Both the position numbers and the translations under genes were made by a program. Positions 5,632-5,792 of a stretch of 5,792 nt of DNA are shown piece after piece. Within the stretch, counting starts at the first letter, position 1; every line of letters begins with the position of its first letter. The notes below the pieces were generated by a model, which had not been told where the DNA came from, made no database searches, and saw only the letters and a list, made by a program, of their open reading frames with translations. The stretch is from the NCBI GenBank assembly GCA_026984555.1, contig JALSRY010000013.1, positions 1 through 5,792 on the forward strand, read 5' to 3'. The stretch is from Phycisphaerae bacterium (GTDB lineage Bacteria > Planctomycetota > Phycisphaerae > UBA1845 > Fen-1342).

Positions 5632-5792
5632 ACCCATATCCTAGCATCCGCGCGGTCGGCGGCAAACCGCGCCTTGCGGGAACGCGCCGCCGGTCGGATT
5701 CGTCTGTTTCGGCCGAACGAACGCCGCCGGGACCGCGCGCTTCGAGGACACGCCCCGCGATGAAGAGACGGTGGGTTTCGGGTAGTGGGGGG
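5632..5792. other. Right edge upstream of panD, no gene supported
   Basis: This 161-bp stretch contains the 5' region of panD. A plus-strand frame is open from 5645 to a TAG at 5783-5785 and ends RFEDTPRDEETVGFG; it has no start codon and no homologue I recognise. A minus-strand frame is also open from the edge. Neither can be called from this much sequence. A G run continues to the last base (5787-5792). Confidence 0.35.
5639..5642 (-). promoter_or_regulatory. AGGA Shine-Dalgarno of panD, overlapping a -10-like box
   Basis: On the minus strand AGGA lies 7 nt before the ATG at 5631 but only 1 nt before the ATG at 5637, so it favours 5631. The same bases form TAGGAT, which with TTGCCG 16 nt further upstream resembles a weak sigma-70 promoter (4 of 6 matches in each box). 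Confidence 0.45.

Noticed and set aside
5708..5717. 10-bp palindrome TTCGGCCGAA
   Set aside because: Several palindromes of this length are expected by chance in GC-rich DNA, and the flanks do not extend the stem.

Overview
This is a high-GC chromosomal stretch (roughly two thirds G+C by eye) with ordinary bacterial housekeeping genes and two poorly characterised exported proteins. Nothing in it looks like a phage, plasmid, IS element, CRISPR array or tRNA/rRNA gene. The strong third-position GC bias leaves long open frames on the strand opposite each real gene, so I chose genes by recognisable protein motifs and not by ORF length. Taxonomy cannot be read directly. The style of the proteins and the small exported acidic protein would fit a planctomycete or a similar high-GC environmental lineage, but this is only an inference.

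Layout from left to right: (1) mutS2 on the minus strand, its start at about 1499 and its 3' part running off the left edge; (2) a 165-bp divergent intergenic region with a repeated CGAAAACCC motif; (3) on the plus strand, a secreted TPR-repeat protein (1665-2825), then a small exported His/Asp-rich protein (2891-3124) with its own Shine-Dalgarno; (4) convergent to these, a minus-strand pair with a 4-nt ATGA overlap: a formiminotransferase-cyclodeaminase/FchA family protein (4519-3902) followed by a YycJ/WalJ-type metallo-beta-lactamase-fold hydrolase (3905-3144); (5) divergent from that pair, tadA on the plus strand (4666-5151); (6) convergent to tadA, panD on the minus strand (5631-5242); (7) a 161-bp right edge with no gene I can support.

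Functionally the window combines nucleic-acid maintenance and translation fidelity (MutS2, a WalJ-like nuclease candidate, TadA wobble deaminase) with one-carbon folate and CoA-precursor metabolism (FchA-like protein, aspartate 1-decarboxylase). Apart from the overlapping fchA-like/walJ pair, the genes alternate in direction and are probably separate transcription units. I see no convincing novel multigene system. The most interesting item is the small exported protein ending in alternating Phe-Asp residues. Next come the repeated intergenic motif, the clustered G7 tracts in the FchA-like gene and the unusual sequence before the PanD cleavage site.
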